This document shows, piece after piece, positions 53,701 to 58,938 of a DNA stretch of 64,000 nucleotides. A model generated the notes under the pieces. It had not been told where the DNA came from, searched no databases, and saw only the letters and a program-made list of their open reading frames with translations. Origin of the DNA: Diadema setosum (Eukaryota > Echinodermata > Echinoidea > Diadematoida > Diadematidae); the NCBI GenBank assembly GCA_033980235.1, contig CM067067.1, positions 17,700,239-17,764,238 of the forward strand. The letters run 5' to 3'. Each line of letters begins with the position of its first letter. Position 1 is the stretch's first letter. Made by a program: the position numbers and the translations under genes.

Positions 53701-56700
53701 GCAGTGTGACATCTCGTGTGGTTTAAAACTGGCGGGTAAGATTTCATAAAACTTGCAAAGTGATATGATGATATAGAAACCTAATACAAGTTTTGATTTA
53801 ACCTTTTGTGGTATATTAGGCTACTAAATAATCCAAGGATGTAACAAATCTCTTCCACTTCCTTTTCTAACACTTTGTGTTAGGGGAAAAACAGTTGACG
53901 TACAGCATGCACTGTTTCTTTGAAAATCACAATATGAACACAGTCTCCTGGTGCTCAGAATCTTGAACATTTATTTTTGTCACTCTCAGTAAAATCATTT
54001 ACATCTAATAATTGCAGAAGAGAGGGAAGTTCAAGATTTGTGCTGGTATTTCCAAGACAACAATCTACTGCACAATGTATCTTGCGTATTTTAACCATTG
54101 GAAGAGACTCGCTGCATAGGATTTGGGGTAAAATTCATGAGCATACATGCACTCTGCACACTTTTGTTCACTCTGCCATAAAACAGTAACCCTGAGCAAA
54201 TGGGATTTGCATACATGTATCCACGTCCACGAGCATTAATAGAAGCTTCGTCTTGTTTTGTGTCTGTTTCTCCTGAGAAGATGGCAAACTCAAATGAGCA
54301 AAAATCAGAGTGCAGTCACATCAACACTCACTCTTTGTCAGTCACCTTGGCCAACAAACACTGCGTCTTCTTCAGTGTCTCCCTATCTAGCCTATAATCT
54401 ACATGTATGCAGAGGATGCAGCTTTTGTCTTTGCTGTTACGCGAAACGTCTGATGCGGCAAGACTATTGTCTTGCAAAGCGATACGTTTGGGATGTGGCC
54501 AGACTATGAACAGTGGAAGCATCCACCGTCTATATCCACTCGTCTTGCTTTAGTCGTTGTTTTCTTACTATCGACTTAGGAATCTGTGTCAATTTCTTGT
54601 ACATCAATTAAAGCAAGACGAGTGGATATAGGTGGTGGATGCTTCGCGCGCATCCACTGTTCTTAGTCTCGCAGCACCAGACGTATCGCTTAATAGCAAA
54701 GACAATAGTCTCGCTGCATCAGACGCTTTGCGTGACAGTAAAAACCATAGCTGCATCCTCCGCCCAGATTATAGGCTACCCCACATCTAATATATGACAG
54801 GTATTCTTGTGAGACAAGATAGCAACTTAAGCAACTTTTCTCAAGGCCAGCAAAGTAATAACCCAATCAGTTTCTTACCAAGAACCTAGCTTCATTAATC
54901 ACATCTTTCTTCTTTTTTTTTAAACTTCATGAACTCTCTAAATGCAGTACAAACACAGCAGTTTATACTACATACTGAATTGTAAAAATCTTGACTTCAT
55001 ATATCAGATCACCAAAATGCAAACAGAGAAAACAAGCTATGGAGAGTGTGTGAGAAGTGTAATTTCAATTTTCTGCATTGGCAAAAAAACAACAAAACAA
55101 CAAAAAACTAGATATATCGCTACGGCGACTGATATGCCTCCGCCATCATGCATGGTTCTCCTATTAGGTCTATAGTACAATGTCTTGACAATGTGTGATG
55201 ACAGTTTCACACAATTGGCAAAATATTAAAATGACAGGTTTGCCACAAATGTGCTGAATGTTCACTTTCCTAGAACTAGGTTCAATTGGATGAATTATTC
55301 AAATGTCAGAGTGCAGGTATTTGGGGAACTAATGATTTCTACTTGACTTTTGACCCTTTTATAAGTTTATGCTTTGAGTAATTTTCAAGGTATTGAGAAA
55401 AAGTATAATTTCAGTATCAAATGGGAAAATAGCATTATCTAAACCTGGTCTTTGACCGTTGACCTCACAGTTCCACAGAGAATCACTGTTAGGTAGAACA
55501 TGCATAAATATGTAAGTTTCATGATGATACCTTGAGTTACTTTCGAGATATGGAGGAAAAAGTGCAATTTAGTACTTTCACTTGACCTTTGACCTTTTGG
55601 CAAGAAACTTCCCCAAAAATATATATTGGGTAATACATGCCATACATCCAGTTAAAAAAAAAAACAAAACAAACCTTCAGGCATATTGCATTTTAAGGAA
55701 AGTAGTGATATTTTGAGGAGTTGACCTTGACCTTTGACCCCCTCACCTTTGACCCATGACCCCCAACTTCCCTAGATAATCACTGCCCATCAGTACAAGC
55801 ATATATACTAAGTTCTATGAAGATACCTTGAACCATCTGCGAGATATGGAGAAATATGTGGAATTTCAATTTTTTTTTCACAAAATAACCTGTGACCTTT
55901 GACCTTTGACCCTGTGACCCTAAAATCCACACAAAGTATTATCCTCCAAGGATATACCCTCATACCAAGTTTGATGTAAAACCACCACACGGTTCTTGAG
56001 ATATCGACAAAAACAAAACGGGACGGACGGACGTACGGACGGACGTACGTACGGACGGACGGACGGACGACCCGAAAACATAATGCCTCCGGCCACTTCG
56101 TTGCGGAGGCATAAAAACAGTCTGCTCAGGCAAGACACAAAAATGCCATTTATAGAGTTTCTAAATGAGGCAATAGGTTCTTGCAGAATTAACTCAGCAG
56201 AGTGCATGCTCATGAGACTCTGATGTAGGACAGAATAAAAAAAATCCATTAAAAAACCTGAATCTCTTCCACACGATTACTGTACCTGGACATAAAGCAG
56301 GTTGAGCTGCACGGGGTCGCGCTTGTCCACGTTCTGGTCAGAGTAGAAGTACTTGCGTCTGAATATGAGGCACTCGTTCTCTTCTACGCCTTGTTCCCGG
56401 AGGGTTCGTGTGTGATCCAGCCAATTCACTGCAAATGCAAAAAGCGATTGCAGCCATTCGTTCAGACTTGATGATGTGTGTGTGTGTGTGTAGGATAAGT
56501 GTCAATCTATTCATAGAAAAGTGCCTGTCATTTTTACATCCGAATGACGTGTTTGCCATATTTCAGATTAAGCCATTCGTTCTCAAATTACATGGAAAGA
56601 TCATTTCCCCCATCACTGGTACATCTCTGGCACATTCACCCAAATTGCCTTAAAAGTAACACTAGTCATACGTCTAACCAATTGCTTTCAGGAATCGGGA

Positions 56701-57165
56701 TTTAAATGAATCAAATCTATGGAGAAATATCATGTCTGGGGGACAAATGGTTAATACAGGGCGAAGATGGTTCCCACAGTCAATGGTATACATCCCTCCT
56801 CATCAAGACCAAATTACACAGAAGATTAATACCCATTTTTGCTGGAGTTGCTCTGCACTTGTCTTATGAGCAGATGCTGAGGAAATGAGTATAAATTATG
56901 GAATATAGAATTAGACAGATTTCAGACTTGTTTCAGGTAAACTAAGACTAACTAGTGTCTCCACCACTCTCTGTTGATGTGACACATAAAAATATCACAT
57001 TAAGTATTACATGATATGTTAAATCTACTTTGAAAAGGTGCTATATGAGTACTGGCTAATATTGTTATCATTATCATTATTATCTTTATTATCATCTGTA
57101 TAGACATACTGGTACATGTATTTGTTCCATACATACAAAGAGAGAGTAGAGCAGAAGACTTCATT

Positions 57166-57212
<47 letters not shown>

Positions 57213-58861
57213 TGTAATACATAAATATTTGAGACAGACAGACAGACAGACAGACATATACTTCACTCAAAACTCACTTTCATCGTCTGTGTGCAGTTTT
57301 CTCTTCAGAGTCTCCATTTTCTTCTCATCTCGCAGGATGGATGCACCAGCATCTTTCTTCTTTTCCTGCAGGGTTCAGATGAGAATGAATGCACGGCACG
57401 TGATATTGCGAGTGTAGTGTATATCATGCAGGTTGTTTAACTTGCCAAGCTTAACTTGCCAAGGTTTTTCTTTTTCTTTTTCCAGTATTCAATAATCCAT
57501 CTGAACTTAACCTATAGATTAGCAAGCCCACTCATACCCCCTGTTCAGACGCAAGCCAGTTTATACCAAAACTTGATAAAGAAACGATGTATAAAGAATC
57601 ATCATATTGCCAACAGACCGTTCGGACGCTAATTTCGACCGTTTTGGAAAACGTCATATAGATGTGCAGTTTCTCACTGTGCATGCTGTTATGGTCATGG
57701 GTGACAGGTGTGGGGTCACCTTTTTTTGTGCGCTCCCATTAAGCCCTGACAAAGTTATACCGTTCTATGGTCACCATACGTTCAGACGCACAATGGACAC
57801 GATGGAATGCTGATTCGTTATCGAGCTCTAGTTCGAAACGACGCTTTGACATCCATTTCGCTATACATTGTTTTGTTATATGTCGTTTAAATAGTCAGCA
57901 TTCAGACGTATAAATTCATTGTATAGAGTCTACACTGTTTTGGTATAACTATGCCGTCCTGGTATAAATTTTTTGCGTCTGAACACCCTAATAGAGGTGC
58001 AGCAATGTGCCTCGATCAGTCCAACAGAAATGCCATGGTGATGCACTAGGGATTAGGGGGGATTCAGTAACTTTTATTCATTGCAAATAAAGTTTCAAGA
58101 CATCCGTGCCAATCAGGAAAGAAAGCACTTCACTGTGCATGCCAATCAGGGAATAAAGCATAGCAAAGGGTGGAAAAAAAAAACACCAACAACAAACAAA
58201 ACAGAACATCATCACACGTGGTATTGTATAGATATACTCTTGCATTATCACAACCCACTTAACACAGATATGCCTATATAGACCGTCATGAGGAAATACC
58301 CTTACACTTGAAAACAGTCTTCGCCATCAGCCAACATTAAAGATTGTTATCCACACTGCAGATGTGTCATCTCTGATGTGATATCATGTGTCTAATTTGG
58401 ACATCAAACTTTAAATCTGGCTTTAGTGAAAACAGGAAACTGAGATTTTCCCCAGATTTCCTCTGTATTTCCCAGGATGCTTAATGACATCTTCCCATCA
58501 CATACAGTCTTTTTTTTTAAAGCTTTCAGTTTCATGTGCGAATGGCACTTTGCGACCACAAACAGAATTTCGAGAAATGCATTTGTACCGCAGCTGCAGC
58601 ATTTCCAAATGAATTCCATGATACCCTGCCTTTCCCTTTTTGGGGGGTAAATATCATCATAAAGAAGAAGAAAAAAAAAAGATGCCACAAAAAAGCTTTT
58701 CTTTCTTTTTTTTTTACAGTCTCCATCACTACTAAAAAACATAACAAATTTTGGTTGTCACCTCTTTTGTTTAAGGGGTTATTTTGTTTTTCAAAAATTA
58801 AGCAAAGTAAAGATCAACAAAATAATATGGTTGAAGTTACACACAGCAGCACTATCAAAAC

Positions 58862-58938
<77 letters not shown>

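Larger units (their letters stand above)
53289..56285 (-). other. Intron between talin E5 and E6 (3.0 kb)
   Basis: It contains a foldback element (54388-54778) and tandem-core element D (55108-56113). The rest is AT-rich. Confidence 0.85.

Noticed and set aside
57607..57813. 68-codon frame inside the GTTCAGACGCAA element
   Set aside because: No recognisable domain, and it lies within a non-autonomous repeat.
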